64,000 nucleotides of DNA from Iris pallida. Its lineage: Eukaryota; Streptophyta; Magnoliopsida; Asparagales; Iridaceae. The position numbers and the translations under genes are program-made. Below, one piece after another: positions 32,977 to 44,541 of the stretch; the stretch's first letter is position 1; each line of letters opens with the position of its first letter. The stretch lies in assembly GCA_029216955.1 (NCBI GenBank), contig JANAVB010033217.1:4264689-4328688 (forward strand), written 5' to 3'. Below the pieces are notes generated by a model. That model did no database searches, was not told the origin of the DNA, and worked only from the letters and a program-made list of their open reading frames with translations.

Positions 32977-35730
32977 TATTTTTAGTGGTGGCCCATGCAG
33001 ATCCAGTTCTGTAAATTGGTCTAGTCAACTTAGTCTAGACCAGTATTCAGTTCTGCAGTCTGACCTAGATCTAGATAAACTCTAGGAAAACAGATTCTAA
33101 AAACAAAATTAGAACACTTAGATTATTTTCACCATGTCACAACATAGGATCGGATTTATCTTATTTATATAAAATATATTTTTGCTTGCTTATAGTTTCA
33201 TAGGTTACCTTACTTATGTTGTACCCAAATCTTACCCAGATTAGGCCGATTGTATGATGGTATATTTTACTCCCTATACTATTTTCTAGATTTTATATAT
33301 CTTTTAGTGTCTCATGAATTTCGGAGATTATTTTCCTCCATATCTTTATCAGATTTTACCATCCCTTAGGATCTATACTATTTCGCTATTTATAGATTAA
33401 TATTAGATTTTTTAATCTCCTTATTCAGCAAACCTATTTCCAATTTCTTTATTAGTTTAATCAAATCTTACTTCTCTATCTTTATTTAGAATCTAGATCC
33501 ATTCACTATTTAGAATTTCAAATTCTCCTTTAGCAAACCTAATAAACTCTTATCTACCCAAAGTATTTATACGACTAGTGTATCCAACCATTTGTCTTGA
33601 CCTTATTCCCAATTGACTTTCTCGGAACTAATCCCGAACCAAATTTTTCTGGAACCATAAAGTCCCAAGGTTAATTGCTACCAAAAGAATTGGTTCAACT
33701 TAGCTAGTTCACGAATCTTCCAAAGGAATTATTTTCTAGAAATAATTCCAATATTGATTATTTCCTAAGTTATTCGAAGGACCGAGAATATTTTCATTTG
33801 TTGACTTCCTCCACTCAACTTAAAATCTTACTCTCTCTAGGCAACTTCTCGATCAATTCAAGTCCTAGAAAGTTCTAGACTCAATGCTTGAGTATCATGA
33901 AGCAGGAACGGTCAGAGAATTGATTTTATTCTATTGTTGAATTTTTTTTAGTCATTGAAAAACATTTGAATTTTTGAGCTATCCCTTTGAAATTCTCATG
34001 GACAAAAGTTGAGAAAATATTCAGTGACCTAATATGGCTTCGCACATATGCATTGCAGTCATTTATCTGAATTATAAAAATTGCAAATTTACTGCAGTCA
34101 GATGCGCACTGGCGAGACATAGGCTCTAAATTGAAGTGATTTCAGGTGTTCATAGGTTTTCGGATATTATTGAGACTATGTCCTAAATGCATCATGATTG
34201 TCTCCTATGTTGTTCAGCCAAAAATGGATAAAGTTGATAGACTACTCGGTAAGCTATCATTATTCAAGTTATGGAGCCAAAAATTTATTGCAGTCAGGTG
34301 CACAGGCAAGAATTTGAGGCAAAGTGACTACGGATATATTTGTTTCTGAATATTATTAAGACTATATACATACCATGGTTGTCTCTTTAGCACCATCAAA
34401 TTATTCTGACTTTTGTCCGATATTATTAAGACTATATCCATACCATGGTTCCAGTCTGTTGCTCATTGTCAATACACTTGCATATCTCTAATAAGATTAG
34501 CCCAAGTCGTCCATACACGAAAATAGATTTTCTAAAACATAATGAGTAACATATCTATTATTTTCATTTTATTATTGATCTAGTATGTTATCTAGTACCA
34601 TCACTTGTTTAGATATTATTTATTAATTTTTTACTTTTAACCCTTACATGCATGCTTTCAACCCATGTTACTTTTAGTTACATTTAAAATAATATCATTA
34701 TTACATTGTTCTTCTAAATTGTTATTTGCTTATATGGTTACTTGTTTATAGATGTTGGTTTTGTGTACTTTACATTCCTGACCGAAAATTAGTTTTTAAC
34801 TTTAAACGAGGGCTACCCTACATACTATGGTATTAGATGGAATTTTCAACTTATATGGAAGACGTCTCGAAGTGCGATGAGGGTCGTCTGTATGTCGGAG
34901 AAGTTTGAAAAAAGTCGAAGACGACAAATGTGGCATAATTTCAACGCGTACCAGAAGCTATTGGAAAAGTGCAGTATCAGAGTTTGCAGTATATCTTCAG
35001 TACGCTGCTGTCAATGTACTGCTAGTATACCGGTATGACAACACTTTGTTCTATAATAGATTCTGACTCGAAGATGACAATTTTCAATATACCGCTGGTA
35101 TACCGGTGTCGAGGCTGAAGCTAAAATTATGTGTTCTATTAACACCATTGGATCAATTTCAACGATCCAGATGCGCCTTGCGGGATCAAAAAACTTTAAA
35201 TAGATCTTTTTCTAACCCTAGTTGATCATCATCTATCATTGTGAGATCAAAACGGAGAGTTTTTTCAAGATTTTACAATTTTCTGAGAGAGGGCAAGAGA
35301 TTCAAGATTGTTTTGGAGAGAGATCGTTTCGTGAATATCATCAACTAATTCTTCCTCGTCCTCTTGTCTCCGGTAATCTTTTCATACTCTTGCAATCTAT
35401 TTTCAATTATAGAAGTATTGTCGTGATCCGCGTGTATTGGTGGATGAGTCGTAAAGAAGTCTGTATACATTTTTTTTATTCTATTAGTGGAGCTTTTTCC
35501 AGGTTGGAATCCAATCGTCCTGTCATTTTTTTCACGTAAATGTTTTGTTGTTTGTGTTTGACTTTTGATTTGTGATATTGGTACATTGATTGTGTTTATC
35601 TTCGGTCCTCCTTGTCAGGTTCTATCAATTTTCGCATTTTGGTTCCAATACTAATTACTAAATACAATTTGGGAATGTTGCTCATACAATATTTTGTATA
35701 TTACCAATATCCCCTTCACTGGACAACAAA
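32977..35730. other. Noncoding; possible copia LTR-like stretch
   Basis: No coding signature. 33990-34450 has imperfect internal duplications (GCAGTCAGATGCGCA/GCAGTCAGGTGCACA and ATTATTAAGACTATAT phrases). 34800-35640 has the feel of a copia-type LTR, with TATACCGGTAT words near 35025 and 35095 and the phrase TCCTCCTTGTCAGGTTC near its end, but I could not fix its borders. Confidence 0.35.
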
Positions 35731-37456
35731 CACTACAAAAAAAAATTGCTTATAGTTACGACGAAGATCAGTCACTAATATATTAATAGTGACTGAATTT
35801 CATCAGAAATGATATTAGTGACGGACTAAACACATGAGTAACGGAGTTAATGTCAGTCACTACTACGAGCGACACTAATACTACTAGTGATGGATGAATT
35901 CCTAAATCCGTCACTATAATTGAACATGCCACGTAGATAAGTATTTATCTTTCAATATAAAAAAAGTATTTAATATTTATTACTAGCTAATTAGTCAGTC
36001 ACTATTGTTGGGTAATTAATAATTATTACTAACAAATAAGTAAGTCACTATTGTTTGGTCATTAATAAAATTATTACTAACTAATATGTCTGTCACTAAT
36101 GTTTGGTCATTAATAATTATTACTAATAATAAATCAGTCATTATTTGTTGGTCATTAATAAAATTATCACTAATTAATAGGCCAGTCACTAATCTTGGGT
36201 CATTAATAAAATTACAAATTTTTTGAACCACATTCCTATTTGTTTGATATGTCATTAATAATATAGTAAATCAGTCATTATTACTTGATCCATAAGTAGA
36301 AGCTAATTTCTTTCCACCACATTCTGCTGAAATCACAATTTCTTCATCCAAGATAGTATAAGTGGACTCTTACTAAAAAAATTGAAGCCAAAAATAGTAT
36401 ATTCATCAGATTAGACAAACAACTCAAAAATAAAATATACTCCAAAACAAAGTTAAGTCTGCTATTAGCAAAAAAAAATACATTGTACATCAACACAAAT
36501 TGATGTTCTAAATTTTAATGATGAAACATGATAAAGCATTCGATTTCACGTCACACCAAGTCCCTGACCACATGCTCAATTTTGCGTCTCCGGTCCCATT
36601 GCTTGGACATACGCTCTTTGTCGCAATTCCAACGTCTCATGTCACTAAAAAGATATAGTCACATTCCTACGCACATAAAATTAGAAAATTGTAGAAACAA
36701 ACAATTAAAGTATATAAAAATAGCGTAAATAGGAAAAGAAAATTATGGTTAGGGTTTTAAAATTTACTTGAGCCGGTGGAATTTCTCCATGGAGCCGATG
36801 GGACTTCCTCCCTGGACGAAAAGCGATGGAAAAGGGTTGAACTTCACTGACCTAGAGTGGTCGAAGAGAACCTCTCTAGATTAACACCTTTAAAACAAAA
36901 CAAAAAAATTATTACAGAAGGAGGAGATGAGTAAATAATGGAAGAGATGAGAGAATTACAAGGAGAAGAAAATCCTCATGACTTAGAGAAGGAGGAGAGG
37001 ACGAGAAAATTTTATAGGAGTAAATATTTAAAGGAGGAGAGAATCATAAACCATTTATAACCAAATATTCTGTAAAGGAAAAAAATGATGGCACATGTGA
37101 AAAAAAGTAGCGTCCAATTTTTCAATCTCGCTAATTCGGGCCCAAATATTTAAAACTATTAGATTATTTTTTCTTATTAAATTTATTATTTAATATTAAA
37201 CTACTTTTTTATTAGTGACTGATTTAAAAGTCCCTAATATTTTCATGAAACATATTTAAAATTTTCACGTCTATCTTCTCATTTAATAATTAAATAAAGT
37301 TTAGTGACTGCATAGTCCATCACCATTAAATATTTATTCCGTCAGAAATAGTATTACTAACGGTTTCCTTAATCTGACACAATTAATCTTTTACTAGTGA
37401 CTGAATATTCATTCCGTCACTGACTTTCGTCACTATAAGCAAAATTTCTTGTAGTG
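35731..37456. mobile_element. Non-autonomous CACTA MITE, 1726 bp, TSD AAA
   Basis: The left end is CACTACAAAAAAAAATTGC and the right end GCAAAATTTCTTGTAGTG. AAA duplicates lie at 35728-35730 and 37457-37459. Subterminal words CAGTCACTAAT/ATTAGTGACTG occur inside both ends. No transposase coding is seen. The middle (36290-37100) is noncoding. Confidence 0.85.
35994..36215. repeat. Tandem repeat of about 47 bp in the CACTA MITE
   Basis: About five units with GTCACTATTGTTTGGTCATT followed by AATAAAATTATTACTAAC. Confidence 0.8.
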
Positions 37457-37459
37457 AAA

Positions 37460-38050
37460 CCAGTACGAGCCAATGTTCTGATACAATATTCTTATATACT
37501 ACTAAATTCAACTCTCTTATTTCACTGGAGAAATATTTTTTTGATTATAGACTCTATCATGTCCCAAACGTCGTATTCTATTACAAGTATTTGTCAACAT
37601 ACTAAACGCTAATTAGAATTTGACATGTAAAGCATTGTAGTAAAGGCTCACTTATAGTTTTCTTAGTCCAGGGTCTAAACGCTAATTAGCCCCTTTCTTT
37701 TTATTAGAATCTTATCTCGCCTTTTAGTCATGAACTAAGGTTAAAAGTGCTTCGGTAGGAGGAACATTTGGAAGAAATTATTAAGTGAGCTCGATGGCAT
37801 GAAGATGAGATAACCTTTTTAGACTGTTATGATATACGTCCATTTTCATACCATTAAGTGGAGGAAAATCAATATGTACGATAAATTCGATCACTGAATA
37901 ATTTTTCATCATTTGGAGCTAAGAAGCCTCCACGAGTGTAACCTCAGATGGGCAGCTACACTAAGAAAACTATAAGGTCGAAGAATTCTATGTTATGATA
38001 AAGGAAATGTTATAAGAGAAATGCTTGGTTTTGATTAAAAAAATGTAACT
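37460..38050. other. Noncoding spacer
   Basis: AT-rich text without a recognised gene or repeat boundary. Confidence 0.4.
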
Positions 38051-38056
38051 AATGGA

Positions 38057-38124
<68 letters not shown>

Positions 38125-38132
38125 TCCATTAG

Positions 38133-38200
<68 letters not shown>

Positions 38201-38345
38201 GTCGTTCTACAATACATCCGCTGGAAAAGGATGTATCGATACATCCGAAATTTGGACCGTTGGATGTTGATCCAATGGTTCGGATTGAATAATAGTGTAA
38301 AAACATCATTTAATGCTGATTTAGACTTTTGACCTGTTGTTAACT

Positions 38346-38399
<54 letters not shown>

Positions 38400-38549
38400 G
38401 TCGTTCTACAATACATCCGCTGGAAAAGGATGTATCGATACATCCGAAATTTGGACCGTTGGATGTTGATCCAATGGTTCGGATTGAATAATAGTGTAGA
38501 AACATCATTTAATGCTGATTTAGACTTTTGACCTATTGGTAACTTGCTT
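38057..38549. repeat. (AT)n arrays with two direct 150 bp units
   Basis: Three long AT runs (about 38059-38122, 38135-38198 and 38349-38397) separate inverted ATGGAGTATAT/ATATACTCCAT words and two direct copies of a unit beginning GGGTCGTTCTACAATACATC (38199 and 38398). The unit holds a short hairpin (GGATGTATCGATACATCC) and is about 98 percent identical between copies. AT-flanked units of this kind recall elements that insert in TA microsatellites. Confidence 0.8.
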
Positions 38550-38650
38550 TAGCAGGTCATTCTTTACTTTAATTTTTTCAATGAACACCCTAAATTAACT
38601 CATATTTACTCTCTCTTTCGTCCATCCAATTTAATATTTCGTAATTTTTT

Positions 38651-38914
38651 TTGGTTACAGGCCGTCGTGGTGGTGGTGTAGGTGGTTGTGGTGGAAAGAG
38701 AAACGGAGATGAAGAAGGAAATAAGAACCGGTCCGGATCGCGTCGAACGTCGTCGATCCCTCCTAGAACAACGAGGAGTACCAGCTGCGCCAAAAAGAAT
38801 CGGTCTGGTTCGCGTCGGACGTCGTCGAAACCTCCTCGAACAAGAAGAAGTACTAGCGGCGCCGCTCTAATTTTACTGTCCATGCCATTGTCAGAAATCT
38901 TATTTTTCATCTAA
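38651..38914 (+). CDS. Doubtful ORF built on a 72 bp duplication
   Basis: An 87-codon frame with a Gly-rich start and the 24-residue block RSGSRRTSSIPPRTTRST repeated once with changes (RSGSRRTSSKPPRTRRST; DNA units start at 38729 and 38801). The minus strand is open too, so the frame may reflect only the GC-rich duplication. No known family. I do not claim it is expressed. Confidence 0.2.
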   Translation: MVTGRRGGGVGGCGGKRNGDEEGNKNRSGSRRTSSIPPRTTRSTSCAKKNRSGSRRTSSKPPRTRRSTSGAALILLSMPLSEILFFI

Positions 38915-39094
38915 TAATTTAATATTTTCTTAATAAAGCTACATGTCATGGTGGTGGTGGTGAACTGAGGAAACCTGCTTCTGAGGTCGGGTGGATCATC
39001 TGCTCACATATTAAAAAAAAAAATCTGTATTGATCGGACGAAATATTTTTTACTTTTCTAATGATAATATTTTCGAAGAGAATATTTTTTTTGG

Positions 39095-39370
39095 ACGGTG
39101 AATGGCCATTCTCTTTGCTTTTAACACGGAGAATGGCCATTCTCTTTGCTTTTAACACGGCGAATGGACGGAGAATGGCCATTCTCTTTGCTTTTAACAC
39201 GGCAAATGGACGGAGAATGGCCGTTCTCTTTGCTTTTAACACGGAGAATGGCCATTCTCAAGGAGAATGGTCATTCTCCGTTCCTTTAACATGGAGAATG
39301 GCCATTCTCCGTTCTTTAAAAACGGAGAATGGACACTCTCTGTGCTTTTAACAAAGTATGGTACATTTAG
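39095..39370. repeat. ATTCTCCGT array 1
   Basis: About eight units of CGGAGAATGGCCATTCTC, mostly separated by TTTGCTTTTAACA. The core is a palindrome. The array ends with GTATGGTACATTTAGGAC, words also found in array 2 at 43.6 kb. Confidence 0.85.
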
Positions 39371-39586
39371 GACTGAAAATGTTCAGGTATCTCATATTTT
39401 TTCACCAAATATTTACAGTATTTTTAATATCATTTACCATAGTACATTCATTTAATATTAAATCATTTTTAAGAAAATCCGAATATCATTTTATCAGGCT
39501 CCCACTGTATGGCTGCACAAAATTTCTTGCGAGTGTTTGAATATAATTAACCTACTATCAAAGAGAATTTTTCTTACATTACATTA

Positions 39587-39785
39587 TGCATTACACCGGC
39601 ATCGACTTCATACTGACGGCATCGATGTACTGATGGCAATAACAAAGGATGAACATGCAGGATTACAATTATGCTTCAGCAATAACAAGGGATGAACAGG
39701 CAGGATTACAATTTTGCTTCAGCAATAACAAGGGATGAACAGGCACTGGCATCGAATTCATACTGATGGCATCGATGTAGTGATT
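39587..39785. repeat. Nested tandem repeat
   Basis: A 46-base unit (core AACAAGGGATGAACAGGCAGG) is repeated about 2.5 times between two direct copies of GGCATCGACTTCATACTGA-like text. Confidence 0.8.
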
Positions 39786-40605
39786 TTTTACAGAAAGCAA
39801 AACACATTACAATCAAATAAAGTTTTAGTGATCCCAGGAATGCATCCGTAATGAGGCCACTTGTAAACCCTAGGAATGCACCCAGGACTCATGAAATCTG
39901 TGATGGGCATCTGCAAATCAAAGGAATACACCAAAATATCAATATCATCTATGAAGGCCAACTGCCAACCAAATAAACGCTTCAACCAAAAAATTATAAT
40001 CAAATTAAGTATACTTCATTCTAAATCCAATAAACTGCATAATTCACGTTACAGTAATCTGCCCAATCCATGTTAGTAATTCAACATAGAACCTGCATAA
40101 TTCACAATACAATAATCCAAATAAATATCAGACCTACTCTAAATTAAAGACCATATTACATTTTCAAAACAAATTACGAACTATGCATTTAGTACAAGCG
40201 AAAAGTTTAGTCTTACAATATTTCAAACACAAAATTTAGTTTGACCGCCATGACCAACAAATATTCAGAACCATATTACAAGTCAAATATTACTTCCAAA
40301 TTGAAATAAAAGATTTAAAACTCAAAAGATGAATCTTCTTAGCCATCTCCATCTTCTTCTTCATGTTTCTTTTTTTTTCTTCTTCTTCTTCTTTCTCAAA
40401 ATATCCTTCACCTACACCTTGAGGGACGGATTAAGAAAAATTATAGTTAGTATGGACTCACTGTATATGTAGAAATGACATCCAGAAACATAAATAGAAG
40501 TATCAAAGTGATGGCTAGCATTTAAGTGTCAATGTGCACAGTGTGTATTTTTACATAAGAGTTTGGGCTAGCCCCATTTACCTTCTTCACGAGGGAAGGA
40601 AAATA
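39786..40605. other. Noncoding 3' flank of the transposon protein
   Basis: AT-rich, with a TTCTTC pyrimidine run near 40340-40410. Probably the 3' region of the minus-strand gene that follows. Confidence 0.4.
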
Positions 40606-41945
40606 TTATTCTTGGTCAGCAAATTCAACCTCTATCTGGTTAATCTTATCCAGAATCAATTTCTGGTTGTCGGATACAGTCTTCATCTCTTTGAAGACAT
40701 TCTCAAAGTTTGCAGCAACAAAATTGTATAGATCATCAACCCTGTCCTTAGTGTTTTTGATTCCATAAGTTGATGGTTTTCCAGATGTTGATGGTTTGCT
40801 TGTAGGTGCTGTCCATTTTCCAAACATTCGAGTGAAGGTTAGTTTTCTCATGGGGCCTTTGTTTTTAATATAAACATCCCCTGCTAAGCTTGGGACAGAA
40901 TTTTTATTAGCCATCGAGCATACAAATCCTCCGAAAGGGAGAGCTGTCCTTGCATTTGGTTTTCCCACGAGATGCATCATTCTACTGAACATGTAGGAAC
41001 CTATATCCATCCTTTTTTTCTTCCCCATATAATAAAGAAATTTTACTCTCTCGGGATGGATGGAAAACTCATGTCCACTAGGGTTGAGTGTTTGAGATAC
41101 GTAGGCATGCAACAATTTATACAAAGTTTTTAATTGATCTTTGTATACATTTTGAGGGGTCTTGGCACCCATTAAAACACCTATAATCTCATGAATTGCA
41201 TCTGTCAGGGAAACATTATCAATATCTTTCATATCAAACTCAGGAACTGGATCAAATCCATAAAATTCGTTGATGACAGGAGCATTTACCCTAATCAGTT
41301 TTCCTCTCAGAAACACCAGTTGTTGATCATCTTCTTTTTCTTTAATTTCGGCCGAAAGATTTGAGTAAAATTTTCTTACTATTGTTTGGGAGATTTCAAT
41401 ATATCCAGGAAAGCTTCGTCTTCGACATCATCCATCTTAATTGATCTTTCAGGCATAACAGCCTTTTTCTTGAAATATTTAATGTAAATCTTCTCAGATT
41501 TAGAGTCTTTAAATTTTTTTACCTCCTCTCCAGCCTGGGACTTATTTGATGATTGCTCTTCCTCTTCATTTTTTCTCTTCTGATGAGGATTCAAAATCCT
41601 CAGAGTACGCTGATGACTCTATATCCGTTGCCACCTTAGCCTTCGCTTGAGTACGCCTTCGATCTTCATAAGTTGAGTCTTCCGACGACTCTGTATCGAA
41701 GATAGATTTTCCTGTCTTTGTCGAGCAATGAGTTTTTTAGCCTTTTTTGCATGTTGCTTAGCTGCCGCCTCCGCTTTCATCGTCGATGCCGCCGCCGCTG
41801 CTTCCGCCGCTGCCCTTTCGGCCTCTGTCCTAGCGACCATAATCTTGGTTTTCGCCGCCCTTGCAAGTTCTGCCCTTCGGGCATGTTTCGCATCCCTTCG
41901 TGGATTCTTCCCCTTCGACGACGGTCGTTGTTTCTTCGACGGCAT
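40606..41945 (-). pseudogene. Plant transposon protein (Transposase_32-like)
   Basis: Minus-strand gene of a plant-specific transposon-linked family. From ATG at 41945: a basic start (MPSKKQRPSSKGKNPRRD), an Ala/Lys/Arg helix-rich part likely to be coiled coil, a stop at 41619-41621 with the frame continuing into a Glu/Lys-rich linker (ending LKSPKQ, stop 41379), then in another frame IVRKFYSNLSA and the domain core FLRGKLIRVNAPVINEFYGF. It ends in a short coiled coil before the stop near 40606. The core phrase, a YSNL block followed by a strand with VNAPVINE, is what I recognise. One stop and one frame change break it, although an intron could explain the second. Arrays of ATTCTCCGT lie about 1.2 kb and 1.6 kb outside the gene on the two sides. 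Confidence 0.6.
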
Positions 41946-42827
41946 TTTGATCAGAAGAGGGTTTGGGAGAGGGTTTGGGAGAAGGAAGAGGGTTTGAGAG
42001 AAGAAGAGGGAAAATTCGACCGTCTTATATGACCTTGGGAAATGGAAAAAATTAGAATAGTTTTGAGTCTTAAATTAAATTTATTACTATTATTACTAGT
42101 ATAAGACGGTCGAATTTATTACTATTAAATTTAAAAAACTACTTTCCAAAATTAAATTTATTACTATTATTACTAGTATATATCCATGTGAAATCACTAC
42201 ATAAACCTTTGGAATTTTGAGACCCTAATTTTAAAAACTACTTTTCAAAATTAAATTTATTACTATTATTACTAGTATATATCCACGTGTTCCGTATAAA
42301 TTATTGAAAAATTTGGCAAAAAAAACGTGGTGGAAACATGTTTATTTAAAAAAATTGACAACATATTTAAGAATGTGAAGTTTAATCTCAATATTTCCAT
42401 TTTTTGAATATTTGATTAAATTTTTGAAAATAAGAAGACTATGTACTTGAAAAGAGTAAAATTGAAACACTCAAAATTGTCATCTATTTTACTTTGTAAT
42501 CATATTTAAGATGGATTTGACGGCAAGATTGACGCTGGCAGCATAATCAATTCTACGACGTAACAAGTCATTGATGGGGATATCGTCCCTGATATATGGA
42601 TTTGACGTAACAAGATTTGTTAATTGAAAAATATATAAAGAGCAATGCTATAGTTAGCAAATGGGTGTAAGTTATAAGAAGGTTGTAAAAGTTTGATTGT
42701 AGCCGAAACCAAATTGAGTTAACAAAATATTATATTTCATTAAATCCCAGCTTCGTCGCCGGAACGTTCTCCGGCGAAGTATACAAGAGGAGGAAAAAAA
42801 CTGTAAAAAACGGAAAAAAAGAGAGGT

Positions 42828-43157
42828 CTAGCCCTCACTGGCCTCGCGGAGGATCTCCGCAAAGTCCTGCAGTGTGCGCACACCCGCCCTATGGCACAGG
42901 CGGCGAAACGCTTCTCCCTTCTCCAGAGAATCCCGTTCCTCCGGAGTGATCGGCAACAGGTCAAAGTTGGGCGCCGGATGAAGAGGTCGAGCGATGACCT
43001 CCAGTGACAACCCGCAGGAGGTTAGGAAGTCCGCAGCCGCTGCCAGCCAGTCATGGGCCGGAGGCGGCGCAGAGGGTGCTCCATGCGGAGAGGCTCGGAG
43101 ACGACTGGAAGAAGACTCTGGCAATGGTTCCCAACCAGATGATCTTTTTGGAGTCAT
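42828..43157 (-). CDS. Orphan GC-rich ORF, 109 codons
   Basis: Starts ATG at 43157 (MTPKRSSGWEPLPESSSSR), passes an Ala/Pro-rich part, then a likely helical segment (HDWLAAAADFLTSCGLSLE) and an acidic/basic C-terminal half (ITPEERDSLEKGEAFRRLC, ending EILREASEG). It is much more GC-rich than its surroundings and uses codons ending in C or G. I do not recognise the family. It may be a captured fragment of a host gene or a small element protein. Being in frame throughout is notable next to so many broken genes. Confidence 0.4.
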   Translation of the reverse strand: MTPKRSSGWEPLPESSSSRLRASPHGAPSAPPPAHDWLAAAADFLTSCGLSLEVIARPLHPAPNFDLLPITPEERDSLEKGEAFRRLCHRAGVRTLQDFAEILREASEG

Positions 43158-43306
43158 ATTAAATGTGCAACCTACTCAGATGAATGGGGACCCCTATGTA
43201 TATATATACACGTTCCTAACCGACTCTTCTTATTCCTTATTGGAAGTTGGGGATATTCAATTTCTTATTCCTTATTGGAAGTTGGGGATATAATGTTACA
43301 GTTACA

Positions 43307-43414
43307 ACCAAATGCTTACAACACTCTTACAACCTTCACCCATTGCTGACATGTGGGCCATGGCCCACATGTCAGCAATGGATGAAGGTTGTAAGAGTGT
43401 TGTAAGCATTTGGT
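43307..43414. repeat. 108 bp near-perfect palindrome
   Basis: Arms of 54 bases meet at GGGCCATGGCCC (centre 43360/43361), with one mismatch (CACCCATTGC against GCAATGGATG). Confidence 0.9.
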
Positions 43415-43445
43415 AGTAGACTTAGCATTATTGATGTCTTATTCC

Positions 43446-43503
43446 AAGCTTAGTTGGTTGTGCTGTTTGGCTTTTACATGGAAGGCCTAGGTTCGAGTCT
43501 GGT
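43446..43503 (+). other. tRNA-like sequence 1
   Basis: An A-box-like TTAGTTGGTTGTGC, an anticodon-arm-like GGCTTTTACATGG and a clear B box GGTTCGAGTCT stand at tRNA spacing. The acceptor stem does not pair well by eye, so it is a tRNA pseudogene or the head of a SINE, not a working tRNA. Confidence 0.5.
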
Positions 43504-43589
43504 GTTTGGGTTCTGTAGAATTTTTCTATTGTTAACATTTTTTTGGGTGCTATTATATACTTTTAACTTAGTATGGAACAATTTTTGGG

Positions 43590-43890
43590 ACTGTTAATGG
43601 CCATTCTCCGTTCCTCTAACACGGAGAATGGTACATTTAGGACGGAGAATTGTACATTTAGGACGGCAAATTGTACATTTAGGACGGAGAATGGTAAATG
43701 TAGGACGGAGAATGATACATGTAGGACGGAGAATGGTACATATAAGACGGAGAATGGTACATTTAGGACGAAGAATGGTACATTTAGGACGGAGGTAGGA
43801 CAGAGAATGATACATGTAGGACGGAGAATGGTACATATGAGACGGAGTATGGTACATATAAGACGGAGAATGGTACATTTAGGACTGTTC
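43590..43890. repeat. ATTCTCCGT array 2
   Basis: About a dozen units of GGACGGAGAATGGTACATTTA (variants with CATGTA or CATATAA). It starts with the palindromic ATGGCCATTCTCCGT form seen in array 1. Confidence 0.85.
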
Positions 43891-44541
43891 TGTAGGGTTG
43901 TGAATTTTAAGTAGTTTGGCTGTTTAGTTTTGTTTTGAATCTATATAAATTGGTTTTGAAGGCTCGTGAATATGAATTAGTTTGGTTGTTTGACTTTATA
44001 AATAGATTTTAAAGGGTTGTGAAAAAGAAACCAATGTTTTCGTATCGATCACCATTAATTATGGTGAATGGCACTGATACCACTAATATAAGTAGAATTT
44101 GCACCGCCAGAATTTATTTTGAATAAGGTAAAATCTGTGTTGGAAAATGGCAAAATCTCTTGAATATGATTACACTGAGATGTTGTATTAATGGTAAAAT
44201 CTGTGTTGGAAAATGTCGAAATCTCAGAAGTGAGCCGTCTTAGGCGTCATTATATCACAGTCCATTTTATTTATAAAAAAATTAATCATGTAAAAAATTA
44301 GTATTGACAAAAGTAAAATTTTGTCAAAATGGAGAATCGAACTCATAAAAAATATCTTGTATGTAGACTAGTGAAAAATATAAAGAAATGCATGCATGCA
44401 TGCATGCTAATGTTTTCACCATTCACCCCAGGAATGATTGATGATATCTAAATCATTATACATCTCGTATACAGGTTCCCCTGGTACTGGGATTACATTA
44501 TCAAAGGGTTTTTTAAACGTCTGTATTGAATAACAATTTTT
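43891..44541. other. Noncoding spacer
   Basis: AT-rich; holds a GCATGCATGCATGC run near 44390-44405. No gene seen. Confidence 0.4.

Larger units (their letters stand above)
42643..43430. mobile_element. TIR-bounded element carrying a GC-rich ORF
   Basis: The left end CAATGCTATAGTTAGCAAATGG and the inverted right end (CCAAATGC, then AGTAGACTTAGCATTATTG on the plus strand) are similar inverted repeats, with GGTTGTAA words just inside. No clear duplication flanks it. Between the ends lie a GC-rich open frame and a 108 bp palindrome. The layout resembles Pack-type elements that capture gene pieces. Confidence 0.5.

Noticed and set aside
38035..38508. 157-codon minus-strand frame
   Set aside because: Mostly Tyr-Ile from AT runs and reading through two copies of a repeat unit.
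41718..42032. Plus-strand frames opposite the Transposase_32-like gene
   Set aside because: Antisense shadows of the Ala/Lys/Arg-rich coding strand.
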